From Roseiarcus sp050012775 (GTDB lineage: Bacteria; Pseudomonadota; Alphaproteobacteria; Rhizobiales; Beijerinckiaceae), in contig JBEKGN010000008.1 of the NCBI GenBank assembly GCA_050012775.1, forward strand, positions 62,001 to 126,000: a stretch of DNA of 64,000 nucleotides, read 5' to 3'. The translations under genes were made by a program, and so were the position numbers. The notes under the pieces were generated by a model. The model was given only the letters and a program-made list of their open reading frames with translations. It had not been told where the DNA came from and ran no database searches. Shown here piece by piece: positions 16,394 through 25,563 of the stretch (position 1 is the first letter of the stretch; each line of letters opens with the position of its first letter).

Positions 16394-18022
16394 ATGATCC
16401 GCATCGTCGAAACGAAGCCCTATCTCGACCAGAAGCCCGGCACCTCCGGCCTGCGCAAGAAAGTGCCGGTGTTCCAGCAGCCGAACTATGTCGAGAATTT
16501 CGTCCAGTCGATCTTCGATTCGCTCGACGGCTTTTCCGGCAAGACGCTGGTGGTCGGCGGCGACGGGCGCTATTTCAATCGCGAGGCGATCCAGGCGGTC
16601 ATCCGGATCGCCATCGCCAACGGCTTCGGCCGCGTCGTCGTCGGCAAGGGCGGCCTCTTGTCGACGCCCGCCGTCTCCGCCCTCATTCGCGCGCTCGGCG
16701 CCTATGGCGGCGTCGTTCTCTCGGCCAGTCATAATCCTGGCGGCCCCAACGGCGATTTCGGCATCAAATATAACATCGGCAACGGCGGCCCGGCGCCGGA
16801 GAAGATCACCGACGCGATCTTCGCGCGCACGAAATCGATCGCGGCCTACAAGACGATCGAAACGGGCGACGTCGATCTCGACGCGCTCGGCGTCGTCGCG
16901 CTTGGCGGCGCGAGCGTCGAGATCGTCGATCCCGTCACCCAATACGCCGCGCTGATGCGGACGCTGTTCGATTTCGCCGCGATCCGCGCGCTGTTCGCGA
17001 GCGGATTCCGCATGCGCTTCGACGCCATGCACGCGGTGACCGGCCCCTACGCCCACGCCATTCTCGAGGGCGAATTGGGCGCCGGCGCCGGCGCGGTGGT
17101 CAACGGGACGCCGCTGCCCGATTTCGGCGGCCATCATCCCGATCCCAACCTCACCTACGCCAAGGAGCTCTACGACCTCATGATGTCGCCGAGCGCGCCG
17201 GATTTCGGCGCCGCCTCGGACGGCGACGGCGACCGCAATCTCATCATCGGGCGCGGCATCTTCATCACCCCGTCCGACTCGCTCGCCATGCTCGCGGCCA
17301 ACGCGCGTCTTGCGCCCGGCTATTCCAAGGGCCTCGCTGGCATAGCGCGCTCGATGCCGACCAGCGCCGCCGCGGACCGCGTCGCCGCCAAGCTCGGAAT
17401 CGGCGCCTACGAGACGCCGACGGGCTGGAAGTTCTTCGGCAACCTGCTCGACGCCGGGCTGGCGACGATCTGCGGCGAAGAAAGCGCCGGCTCCGGCTCC
17501 AACCACGTACGCGAGAAGGACGGCCTGTGGGCGGTGCTGCTGTGGCTGAACATTCTCGCGCGGCGCCGCATCTCCGTCGCCGAACTCGCGCGCGAGCATT
17601 GGGCGACTTATGGACGCAATTATTATACCCGGCACGATTTCGACGAGGTCGATAGCGCCGCCGCCAACGCCTTGATGGACGCGTTGCGCGCGAAGCTGCC
17701 GAGCCTGCCGGGCCGCAGCTTTGGCGCGCTGACCGTCGAGGCCGCCGACGATTTTTCCTATCGCGATCCCGTCGACGGCTCGCTGACCAAGGGCCAGGGC
17801 GTGCGCGTGCTGTTCGCGGGCGGCTCGCGCATCGTCTACCGCCTCTCCGGCACCGGCACGGTCGGAGCGACGTTACGCGTCTATATCGAACGCTACGAAC
17901 CGCCGAGCGGCGACCTCGGCCTCGACGCGCAAGTCGCGCTCGCCGACCTCATCGCGCTGTCGCGCGCGCTGGCGGAGATCGAACAGCGCACCGGGCGCAA
18001 GGCGCCGAGCGTGGTGACGTAG
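16394..18022 (+). CDS. pgm: Phosphoglucomutase, glucose-1-phosphate type
   Basis: 542 residues. N-terminal KPGTSGLRKKVPVFQQPNYVENF is typical of the eukaryote-like phosphoglucomutase class; phosphoserine S112 is in SASHNPGGP, the magnesium loop is SDGDGDR, the sugar loop CGEESAGSGSNH and the phosphate loop YRLSGTGTVGATLR. It interconverts glucose-1- and glucose-6-phosphate, supplying GalU (galU at 41.1 kb) and glycogen synthesis. GGGAGG precedes ATG 16394. Confidence 0.96.
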   Translation: MIRIVETKPYLDQKPGTSGLRKKVPVFQQPNYVENFVQSIFDSLDGFSGKTLVVGGDGRYFNREAIQAVIRIAIANGFGRVVVGKGGLLSTPAVSALIRALGAYGGVVLSASHNPGGPNGDFGIKYNIGNGGPAPEKITDAIFARTKSIAAYKTIETGDVDLDALGVVALGGASVEIVDPVTQYAALMRTLFDFAAIRALFASGFRMRFDAMHAVTGPYAHAILEGELGAGAGAVVNGTPLPDFGGHHPDPNLTYAKELYDLMMSPSAPDFGAASDGDGDRNLIIGRGIFITPSDSLAMLAANARLAPGYSKGLAGIARSMPTSAAADRVAAKLGIGAYETPTGWKFFGNLLDAGLATICGEESAGSGSNHVREKDGLWAVLLWLNILARRRISVAELAREHWATYGRNYYTRHDFDEVDSAAANALMDALRAKLPSLPGRSFGALTVEAADDFSYRDPVDGSLTKGQGVRVLFAGGSRIVYRLSGTGTVGATLRVYIERYEPPSGDLGLDAQVALADLIALSRALAEIEQRTGRKAPSVVT

Positions 18023-18035
18023 CGCCGCCGGCGCC

Positions 18036-18449
18036 TCACTGCGCGATCGTCAGCCCCGGCAGCGGCTCGGGCCGGTCCTTGACGTGGCCCTCGATGTCCT
18101 TCCGGTCGCCGTAGAAGTCGATGACCAAGTTTTCGCAATAGGCGCTGAGGTCATTGCCGGAGATCGAGTCCGCCGCGAAGGCGTAGCCCTGATCGAAGTC
18201 GTTGGGAAAGGCCCGCCTGGCCGCCTCCGGGGACATCGGGGGCGTCATCTTCCGCGCCAACGGCGCCGGGTCGAAGGAAACGCCCGGACATATATTGTCC
18301 TGCGCCCGCCACATCATGCCGAGCAGCGAGGCGATGTCGTGATTGTCGAGCGCCTCGGCCGGCGTCGAAGCGGCGTAGGTCACCAGCATCGTGCTGGACA
18401 AGGCGATGCAGAGAAAGAGCGCGGCGGGAAGGGCGAGGGCGCGTCGCAT
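18036..18449 (-). CDS. Unknown exported protein (137 aa)
   Basis: I do not recognise this protein. It has a clear signal peptide (MRRALALPAALFLCIALSST, likely cleaved after about residue 26) and a mature part of ~110 residues with two cysteines, one in QDNICPGVSF and one in SAYCENLVIDFYG, which could form a disulfide. It converges on pgm with 13 nt between stops and is divergent from murC. Normal base use and the signal peptide argue that it is a real periplasmic protein. Confidence 0.65.
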   Translation of the reverse strand: MRRALALPAALFLCIALSSTMLVTYAASTPAEALDNHDIASLLGMMWRAQDNICPGVSFDPAPLARKMTPPMSPEAARRAFPNDFDQGYAFAADSISGNDLSAYCENLVIDFYGDRKDIEGHVKDRPEPLPGLTIAQ

Positions 18450-18611
18450 GACGTCGATCTTTCCAGGGTTGCCAGGGCGATCGACGCTCGGCTTACGGGA
18501 TGCGACGCCGGCGCGCGGAGGCTCCAGTTTGGCCGAATCGGCAAATCGGAATATGTCGGGACCGAGATCGCGGGCGCGGCTGATAGCGCCGCGCCTGGGA
18601 GAATTGGCCTC

Positions 18612-20027
18612 ATGAAACTGCCGAGCGAGCTTGGCCCCATTCACTTCGTCGGCATCGGCGGCATCGGCATGTCCGGCATCGCCGAGGTGCTGATCAATCT
18701 CGGCTACAAGGTCCAGGGCTCGGACGCGAGCGACAACGCCAACGTCAAGCGGCTGCGCGACAAGGGCGCGAGCGTCTTCGTCGGCCATGACGCAGCCCAT
18801 TTGGGAGACGCGGCGGTCGTCGTCGTCTCGACCGCGATCAAGCGCGACAATCCCGAACTGACGGCGGCGCGTTCGCGGCGCATTCCCGTGGTCCGGCGCG
18901 CCGAAATGCTCGCCGAGCTGATGCGCCTGAAGCAATGCGTCGCCATCGCCGGCACCCACGGCAAGACGACGACGACCTCGCTGGTGGCGACGCTGCTCGA
19001 CGCGGCGGGCTTCGATCCCACCGTCATCAACGGCGGCATCATCAACGCCTACGGAACCAACGCGCGGCGCGGCGAGGGCGACTGGATGGTGGTCGAGGCC
19101 GACGAGAGCGACGGCACGTTCCTCAAATTGCCCGCCGACGTCGCCGTCGTCACCAACATCGATCCCGAACATCTCGATCATTTCAAGACCTTCGAGGCGA
19201 TCAAGGACGCTTTCCTCGCCTTCGTCGAGAACCTGCCGTTCTACGGTTTCGCGGTGATGTGCCTCGATCATCCGACCGTGCAGGAGCTGGTCGGCCGCAT
19301 CGAGGACCGCCGCGTCATAACCTACGGCGAGAACCCCCAGGCCGACGTGCGCCTGCTCGACGTCGACCTGACCGGCGGCGTGACGCGCTTCAATGTGCTG
19401 ATCCGCGACCGCAAGAGCGGGCAGGCGACCTATATCGACGATCTCGCGCTGCCGATGCCCGGCCGCCACAACGCGCTCAACGCCACCGCGGCGATCGCGG
19501 TCGCGCACGAACTGAAGGCGCCGGTCGCGACGATCCGCAAGGCGATCGCCTCGTTCGGCGGCGTCAAGCGCCGCTTCACCCGCACCGGCGAATGGAACGG
19601 CGCGGCGATCTTCGACGATTACGGCCACCATCCCGTCGAGATCGCCGCCGTGCTGGCCGCCGCGCGCGCCGCGACCAAGGGCCAGGTGATCGCCGTCGTG
19701 CAGCCGCATCGCTATACGCGCCTGCAATCGTTGTTCGATTCCTTCGCGCTCTGCTTCAACGACGCCGACATCGTGATCGTCGCCGACGTCTATCCCGCGG
19801 GCGAGGCGCCGATCGAGGGGGTCGACAAGGGCGCGCTCGTCGCCGCGATCAACGCCCACGGCCACCGTCACGCCATCGCGCTGCCCTCGCCCGACAAGCT
19901 CGCGGGAATCGTTCACGGAATCGCCAAGCCGGGCGACTACGTCGTCTGTCTCGGCGCCGGCAACATCACGCAATGGGCCTATGCGCTGCCGGAAGAATTG
20001 GCGGCGCTCGATGGCGCGAAAGCATGA
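18612..20027 (+). CDS. murC: UDP-N-acetylmuramate--L-alanine ligase
   Basis: 471 residues, the first amino-acid-adding Mur ligase. UDP-binding GIGGIGMSGIAEVL starts at residue 15 and the ATP loop GTHGKTTTTSL follows at about 115; FDDYGHHPVEI is the C-terminal ligase motif. It joins murB by a 4-nt overlap. In related genomes murG lies just before it, but here pgm and an unknown exported gene do, so the division/cell-wall cluster is split at this point. Confidence 0.97.
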   Translation: MKLPSELGPIHFVGIGGIGMSGIAEVLINLGYKVQGSDASDNANVKRLRDKGASVFVGHDAAHLGDAAVVVVSTAIKRDNPELTAARSRRIPVVRRAEMLAELMRLKQCVAIAGTHGKTTTTSLVATLLDAAGFDPTVINGGIINAYGTNARRGEGDWMVVEADESDGTFLKLPADVAVVTNIDPEHLDHFKTFEAIKDAFLAFVENLPFYGFAVMCLDHPTVQELVGRIEDRRVITYGENPQADVRLLDVDLTGGVTRFNVLIRDRKSGQATYIDDLALPMPGRHNALNATAAIAVAHELKAPVATIRKAIASFGGVKRRFTRTGEWNGAAIFDDYGHHPVEIAAVLAAARAATKGQVIAVVQPHRYTRLQSLFDSFALCFNDADIVIVADVYPAGEAPIEGVDKGALVAAINAHGHRHAIALPSPDKLAGIVHGIAKPGDYVVCLGAGNITQWAYALPEELAALDGAKA

Positions 20028-20968
20028 ACCTTCCCGGCATCGCCGCCGAAATCGCCGCCCTCGCCCCGGACCTTCGCGGCCGCTTGACCGCCAATGCGCC
20101 GCTCGCGCCCTTCACTTGGTTTCGCGTCGGCGGTCCGGCCGAGCTTCTGTTCTCGCCGGCCGACGAGGACGACCTCGCCTATTTCCTGAAGAACCTGCCG
20201 CGCGACATTCCCGTCACGGTCATCGGCCTCGGCTCCAATCTCATCGTGCGCGACGGCGGCGTTCGCGGCGTCGTGATCCGATTGGGCGGCAAGGCGTTCG
20301 GCGCGATCGAGACGACGCCCGACTTCCGCGTGATCGCCGGCGCGGCGGCGCTCGACGCTCACGTCGCGCGCGCCGCCGCCGAGGCGGGGATCGACGGCCT
20401 CGCCTTCTTTCGCGGCGTGCCTGGCTCGATCGGCGGCGCGCTGCGCATGAACGCGGGGGCGCATGGCGGGGAGACGCGCGATTGCCTGATCGAGGCGCGC
20501 GGGATCGACCGCGCCGGCGCGCTTCGCGTCTTCGCCAGCGAAGCGATGGGCTTCTCCTATCGCCACAGCGGCGCGCCCGACGACGTGATTTTCACGCGCG
20601 CGGTATTTCAGGGGCGCCCCGGCGACCGCCACGCGATCTCGGCGGAAATGGAGCGCATCACCCGCGAGCGCGAAGCCTCGCAGCCGATCCGCGAAAAGAC
20701 CGGCGGCTCGACGTTCAAGAACCCGCCGAATGACAAAGCCTGGCGATTGATCGACGCCGCCGGCTGCCGCGGCTTGCGTCTCGGCGACGCGCAAGTCTCG
20801 ACCCTGCACTGCAATTTCCTCATCAACCGCGGCGCCGCCACCGCCGCCGAAATCGAGGCGCTCGGCGAGGAGGTGCGGCGGCGGGTGAAGGCGGCGAGCG
20901 GAGTGGAGCTGGAGTGGGAGATCAAGCGGGTGGGGGAGGCGGGGGCGACTTCAGCGGCTTCCGTTTGA
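20024..20968 (+). CDS. murB: UDP-N-acetylenolpyruvoylglucosamine reductase
   Basis: 314 residues. FAD-binding motifs VGGPAELL and GLGSNLIVRDGG, GVPGSIGGALRMNAGAHG, and the catalytic serine block REKTGGSTFKNP identify MurB, which reduces the enolpyruvyl group made by MurA (murA at 31.7 kb). Starts with an ATGA overlap on murC, so the two are coupled. Confidence 0.97.
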   Translation: MNLPGIAAEIAALAPDLRGRLTANAPLAPFTWFRVGGPAELLFSPADEDDLAYFLKNLPRDIPVTVIGLGSNLIVRDGGVRGVVIRLGGKAFGAIETTPDFRVIAGAAALDAHVARAAAEAGIDGLAFFRGVPGSIGGALRMNAGAHGGETRDCLIEARGIDRAGALRVFASEAMGFSYRHSGAPDDVIFTRAVFQGRPGDRHAISAEMERITREREASQPIREKTGGSTFKNPPNDKAWRLIDAAGCRGLRLGDAQVSTLHCNFLINRGAATAAEIEALGEEVRRRVKAASGVELEWEIKRVGEAGATSAASV

Positions 20969-21039
20969 AGAGCGAAGCTCGCCGCACTCTGCGGCATGAC
21001 GTGACCTGAACCGATCGCTTCGCGCCGGAGCGGCGCCGC

Positions 21040-22098
21040 TCACGCCGCTGCGGGGCTTCCCCGCAACTGCCTGCGCAGGGCGCCGAACGAGATCAGCCGC
21101 TGCGCGTCTTCGTCCCACAGCGTGTAGTTCACGCAGCGCAGGCTCTGCCATAACGTCAAGCGGCTGATCTTGCTCAGATCCGGATAGTCGCGCAGCACCT
21201 CGCGGAGTCGATAGAACGGGACGCGGCTGGCGAGGTGATGGACGTGATGCACGCCGATGTTGGCGCTGAACCAGCGCAGGACGATCGGCAGATCGTAATG
21301 CGACGATCCGTGCAGCGCCGCCTCGGGGAGGTTCCACTCCGCCTCACGCGCCCAGCGCGTGTTTTCGAACTGATGCTGGACATAGAACAGCCAGACGCCG
21401 ATCGTCGCGGCGAGCATGAAGACGGGTCCGTGGATCAAAAGGAACGGGCCGGGACCGACAAGCCACATCAGCAGGGCAACGACGACGGCGATCCCTAAGT
21501 TGGTCGACATGGTCGAAGCCCATGGCCACCAGCCCGCGCCGCGCATGAGGCCGAGCGGGGCGCGATGCTGCAGCAGGAAAAGGTAGGTGGGGCCGATGCC
21601 GAACATGACCAGCGGATGGCGATAGAGACGGTAGCCGAGGCGCTTGCGCCAGCTCAGACTCAGGTACTCCCTCACCGTCAGCGTTTCGATGTCGCCCAGG
21701 CCGCGACGGTCGAGATTTCCCGCGCCGGCGTGATGGGCCGCGTGCGTGCGCTTCCAATAATCATAGGGCGTAAACGTGACGACGCCGAACGCGCGTCCGA
21801 CCCAGTCGTTGATCGCGCGATGACGAAAGAACGCGCCGTGACCGCAATCGTGCTGGATGAGAAAGACCCGCACCAGAAATCCCGCCGCGGGCAAGGCCAA
21901 GGCGAGGCTCAGCCAATAGCTGACGTGCATGAGCGCCCACATCGCCGCCCAGAGCGCGACGAGCGGCGCGAAGGTGACGGCGATTTCCGTCAGGCTCCAC
22001 GCGAGATTGGGGTCGCGATAGCGCGCGAGAACGCCGGGAAGCCGCTGCGTATCCGGGAGGCCGGGCGGCGAGGGCGATTGGATCGGGTTGTTGGTCAT
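21040..22098 (-). CDS. Membrane fatty acid desaturase
   Basis: 352 residues with the three histidine boxes of diiron membrane desaturases: HDCGH (83-87), HAAHH (119-123) and HHVHH in the C-terminal third, with four or so membrane segments between them. The box pattern and HDCGHGAFF are of the DesA/omega-6 (delta-12-like) group; exact position of the double bond made cannot be told. It lies between murB and ddl on the opposite strand, an unusual place, and is convergent with murB. Confidence 0.88.
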   Translation of the reverse strand: MTNNPIQSPSPPGLPDTQRLPGVLARYRDPNLAWSLTEIAVTFAPLVALWAAMWALMHVSYWLSLALALPAAGFLVRVFLIQHDCGHGAFFRHRAINDWVGRAFGVVTFTPYDYWKRTHAAHHAGAGNLDRRGLGDIETLTVREYLSLSWRKRLGYRLYRHPLVMFGIGPTYLFLLQHRAPLGLMRGAGWWPWASTMSTNLGIAVVVALLMWLVGPGPFLLIHGPVFMLAATIGVWLFYVQHQFENTRWAREAEWNLPEAALHGSSHYDLPIVLRWFSANIGVHHVHHLASRVPFYRLREVLRDYPDLSKISRLTLWQSLRCVNYTLWDEDAQRLISFGALRRQLRGSPAAA

Positions 22099-22240
22099 GG
22101 GTGTTCGCTCTTATCGCGATCTTTGCGGCATTTAAGTGGCGCGCTTCTTTGCCATGAAACGCGCGCGCCCGATAGCGCCCGCAAAAGCGCCGGCCGTCCG
22201 GGCCGCCGTCCCGCTCAATTTCCTGCCGCCGCGCCCGAGG

Positions 22241-22256
22241 TTAAGGCCCCATTAAC
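22241..22256. promoter_or_regulatory. CtrA box 1
   Basis: TTAA-GGCCCCA-TTAAC is a perfect match to the CtrA consensus TTAA-N7-TTAAC. It lies 57 nt before the ddl start in a region that stands out as AT-rich. CtrA is the master cell-cycle response regulator of alphaproteobacteria and controls ftsZ and ftsQA in Caulobacter. Confidence 0.7.
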
Positions 22257-22265
22257 GCCCTAGCC

Positions 22266-22281
22266 TTAATTCTAACTTAAC
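22266..22281. promoter_or_regulatory. CtrA box 2
   Basis: TTAA-TTCTAAC-TTAAC, a second perfect CtrA match, 25 nt downstream of the first and 32 nt before the ddl start codon. Two perfect sites in one short promoter are unlikely by chance in GC-rich DNA. They probably set cell-cycle timing of ddl-ftsQ-ftsA-ftsZ. Confidence 0.7.
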
Positions 22282-22312
22282 TCGCGTCCGGCGCGCGGGC
22301 CTTGGAGGAGCG

Positions 22313-23233
22313 ATGAAACACGTTGCGGTGCTGATGGGCGGCTGGTCGGCCGAACGCCCGGTATCGCTCAATTCCGGGCGAGGCTGCGCCGACGCGTTGG
22401 AGAAGCTCGGCTACCGCGTCACGCGCGTCGACGTCGATCGCGATATCGCGGCCACGCTCGCCAAGCTGAAGCCCGACGTCGCCTTCAACGCGCTGCACGG
22501 GCGCGTCGGCGAGGACGGGACGATTCAGGGCGTCCTCGAAATCCTGCGCATTCCCTATACGCACTCGGGCGTGCTGGCCTCGGCCTTGGCGATGCAGAAG
22601 GATCTCGCCAAGGTCGTGCTGCAGGCGGCGGGCGTCCCGGTCGCCCATGGGCTGACGGTCGATCGCCACGAGGCGGCGCGCCGGCACGTTTTGGAGCCGC
22701 CCTATGTGCTGAAGCCGGTCAACGAGGGCTCGTCCTTCGGCGTCGTCATCGTCAAGAAGGATCGCGCGCACCCGCCGCAGGAGGTCGGCCGGGAGGACTG
22801 GCCCTATGGCGATCGGCTGCTCGCCGAGCGATTCGTCGCCGGCAAGGAACTGACCTGCGCGGTGATGGGCGAGCGCGTGCTCGACATCATCGAAATCCAG
22901 CCGGTCTCGGAAGCCTTCTACGGTTATGATGCAAAATACGCGAAGGGCGGCTCCGTTCACGTCCTTCCCGCGAAAATTAAACCGAAAATTTACCATGAAG
23001 TCCAAGAGTTGACGGCGCGGGCGCATCGCGCGCTCGGCTGTCGCGGCGTGAGCAGGGCGGATTTCCGCTGGGACGAATCGAAGGGGGAATCCGGGGAACT
23101 GGTCTGCTTGGAGGTGAACACGCAGCCGGGAATGACGGAAACCTCGTTGGTGCCGGAAATGGCCGCTTACGCCGGCCTATCCTTTGGTGAGTTGGTCGAA
23201 TGGATGGTGGAGGACGCTTCTTGCGATCGCTGA
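22313..23233 (+). CDS. ddl: D-alanine--D-alanine ligase
   Basis: 306 residues, ATP-grasp fold. MGGWSAERPVSLNSG is the N-terminal substrate motif, PYVLKPVNEGSSFGV the ATP-binding region and CLEVNTQPGMTETSLVPE the magnesium/catalytic end. It makes the D-Ala-D-Ala dipeptide for MurF. GGAGGAG precedes ATG 22313. It is the first gene of the division operon behind two CtrA boxes. Confidence 0.97.
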   Translation: MKHVAVLMGGWSAERPVSLNSGRGCADALEKLGYRVTRVDVDRDIAATLAKLKPDVAFNALHGRVGEDGTIQGVLEILRIPYTHSGVLASALAMQKDLAKVVLQAAGVPVAHGLTVDRHEAARRHVLEPPYVLKPVNEGSSFGVVIVKKDRAHPPQEVGREDWPYGDRLLAERFVAGKELTCAVMGERVLDIIEIQPVSEAFYGYDAKYAKGGSVHVLPAKIKPKIYHEVQELTARAHRALGCRGVSRADFRWDESKGESGELVCLEVNTQPGMTETSLVPEMAAYAGLSFGELVEWMVEDASCDR

Positions 23234-24159
23234 GCGAAACGTTCGGGTTGGGACCCGCGACGCAGCCGGCGCTCGCGCTTGCTCGCCCGTCCGGCGCCCC
23301 CGTTCCCGTGCTCTTGCGCGGCGAGCGCGCCGCGCGCGGTCCGATGCGCTGGAGGCTGCGGCTCGATCGCCCGGCGCCGCGCGGCTTAGGCGTCGCTCTG
23401 GCGACCGGCCTGCTCCTCGGCGTGGCGGCCCTCGGCGCAGCGCGCGGCGGGCAATATCAGGCGTTCGTGGATCGCGAAGGCGGAATCGGCGACTTCGTGG
23501 CGCGCGCGCTCGGCTTCGACATCAAGGTGGTGACCATCTCCGGCGAGGCGCAGCTCACCGAACCGGACATCCTCGCGCTCGCCGGCATCAGTCCAAAGGA
23601 TTCGCTGCCGTTCTTCGACGCCGCGCGAGCGCGCAAGACTCTCGAGGCCTTGCCGCTCATCAAGCAGGCGAGCGTGCGAAAACTCTATCCCGACCGGATC
23701 GTCATCGACATCGTCGAGCGCACGCCCGTCGCGCTCTGGCAAAAAGACGGCGAGGTTCGCACGATCGCGGCGGACGGCGCCGTCATCGACGAGATGCGCG
23801 ATCAGCGCTTTTCCTCGCTTCCCTTCGTCGTCGGAGAGGGCGCCAACCAACGGCTGAGCGAATTCACGGCGTTGCTCGACGCTTCGGCGGAACTGAGGCC
23901 GAAGATCGCCGCCGGCGTGCTGATGGGCGCGCGACGCTGGAATCTCAAGATGAAATCGGGGATCGACGTCAAGTTGCCCGAGAGCGATCCTTTGTCCGCG
24001 ATGGCGACTCTCGTCGCCCTCCAGCGTCAATCGCGGATTCTCGACCGCGACATCCTGTCGCTCGACTTGCGCGTGGCGGGCAAGGTCTTCGCTCGGCTTT
24101 CCGAGGAAGCGGCGGCGGCCCGCGCCGAGGCGCGCCCGAAGAAGGCCGCTCCGCTATGA
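23200..24159 (+). CDS. ftsQ: Cell division protein FtsQ
   Basis: 319 residues: a ~65-residue cytoplasmic N-terminus, one membrane segment (GLGVALATGLLLGVAALGA), then the periplasmic POTRA domain (FDIKVVTISGEAQLTEPDILALAGI) and the beta domain. FtsQ recruits FtsL/FtsB and later proteins to the septum. ATG 23200 overlaps ddl by 34 nt; TTG 23221 has a better-spaced GGTGGAGG and is a possible alternative start. Ends with a 4-nt overlap on ftsA. Confidence 0.93.
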   Translation: MDGGGRFLRSLSETFGLGPATQPALALARPSGAPVPVLLRGERAARGPMRWRLRLDRPAPRGLGVALATGLLLGVAALGAARGGQYQAFVDREGGIGDFVARALGFDIKVVTISGEAQLTEPDILALAGISPKDSLPFFDAARARKTLEALPLIKQASVRKLYPDRIVIDIVERTPVALWQKDGEVRTIAADGAVIDEMRDQRFSSLPFVVGEGANQRLSEFTALLDASAELRPKIAAGVLMGARRWNLKMKSGIDVKLPESDPLSAMATLVALQRQSRILDRDILSLDLRVAGKVFARLSEEAAAARAEARPKKAAPL

Positions 24160-25472
24160 GCTTCAAGCCGCTGACGCCGCGCATGCGGCAAATTCCCTCG
24201 CGCAAGAGCGCCGTGCTTTCGGTTCTCGACGTCGGCGCTTCGAAGGTCGTCAGCCTGATCGCGCGGCTGACCCCGATGGAGCGCTCCGAGTCGCTGCGCG
24301 AGCGCACGCATCGCTGCAAGGTTCTCGGCATCGGCCACCAGCGCTCGCGCGGGGTCAAGGCCGGCGCCATCGTCGATCTGGACGCCGCGGAGAACGCCAT
24401 TCGCCTCGCCATCGACGCCGCCGAACGAATGGCGGGCGTCGAGGTCGACAGCGTCGTGGTCAACATGTCCGGCGGGCGCCTTTCCTCGCGACTCTACGAC
24501 GCCAAGGTGGCGCTGCGCGGCAAGGCGGTCGGCGAACACGACATCCATCGGGTGCTCGAAGCGGCGGCGGCGGCGGGGGCCTATAGCGGTCGCTCCGTTC
24601 TTCACGCCGTGCCGACGGGCTTCTGGCTCGACGCGACGCGCGGCGTGCGCGACCCCAAGGGGATGATCGGCGACGAACTCGGCGCCGAAATGCACGTCGC
24701 CTCGTGCGACGCGGCCGCGGCGCGCAATCTCATGCTCGCGATCGAGCGTTGTCATCTGCGCGTCGCCGCGATGGTGGCCACGCCTTACGCGGCGGGGCTT
24801 TCGACGCTCGTCGACGACGAAGTCGAAATGGGCGCGGCGCTGATCGATTTCGGCGGCGGCTCGACGACCGTCGGCGTGTTTGTCGGCGGCCGGCTCGTTC
24901 ACGTCGACGCCGTCGCCGTCGGCGGCAATCACGTCACCATGGACGTCGCGCGCGGTCTCTCGGTGAGCCTTGCGGACGCCGAACGCCTGAAGACGCTCTA
25001 TGGGGCTTGCATCGCTTCGCCGTCGGACGATCGCGATTCGATCGCGGTTCACCGCGTCGGCGACGACCTGGATCATTCGAGCCATCTGCCGAAGTCCGAA
25101 CTCGTGCGGATCATCCGGCCGCGCATCGAGGAAATTCTCGAACTGGTGCGCGACCGACTGAAGGCGGCGGGGCACGCCGCCCATGCCGGTCGCCGGCTCG
25201 TGCTTACGGGCGGCGCTTGCCAGCTGACCGGCTTGCCTGAACTCGCTCGCGCCATCGTTTCGAGCCAGGCTCGGATCGGCAGGCCCCTCGGCGTGGAAGG
25301 GCTGCCCGAATCGGCCAAGAGTCCGGCTTTCGCCGCGGCGGTCGGCCTCATGGTCTATCCGCAGGTGGCGGGAATCGAGCATTTCGAGCCGCGCCGTTCG
25401 AATCATGCGTCGGGCGTCCCCGACGACGGTTACGTCGCCCGCGTCGGGCGATGGTTGAAGGAGAGTTTTTGA
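24156..25472 (+). CDS. ftsA: Cell division protein FtsA
   Basis: 438 residues, actin-like ATPase. VLDVGASKVVSLIAR is the phosphate-1 motif, the FtsA-specific 1C domain follows, IDFGGGSTTVGVF is phosphate-2 and VLTGGACQLTGLPELA the adenosine motif. The C-terminal VARVGRWLKESF is the amphipathic helix that ties FtsZ filaments to the membrane. Translationally coupled to ftsQ. Confidence 0.97.
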   Translation: MSFKPLTPRMRQIPSRKSAVLSVLDVGASKVVSLIARLTPMERSESLRERTHRCKVLGIGHQRSRGVKAGAIVDLDAAENAIRLAIDAAERMAGVEVDSVVVNMSGGRLSSRLYDAKVALRGKAVGEHDIHRVLEAAAAAGAYSGRSVLHAVPTGFWLDATRGVRDPKGMIGDELGAEMHVASCDAAAARNLMLAIERCHLRVAAMVATPYAAGLSTLVDDEVEMGAALIDFGGGSTTVGVFVGGRLVHVDAVAVGGNHVTMDVARGLSVSLADAERLKTLYGACIASPSDDRDSIAVHRVGDDLDHSSHLPKSELVRIIRPRIEEILELVRDRLKAAGHAAHAGRRLVLTGGACQLTGLPELARAIVSSQARIGRPLGVEGLPESAKSPAFAAAVGLMVYPQVAGIEHFEPRRSNHASGVPDDGYVARVGRWLKESF

Positions 25473-25563
25473 TGCGAGCCGGCGGCGCGCGCCGAAGTTT
25501 CGCTCGCGGAGAATTCACGCGTTTGAACCGACGCCGGCGGGCGTCCAAGGAATGAGGCCAGTT

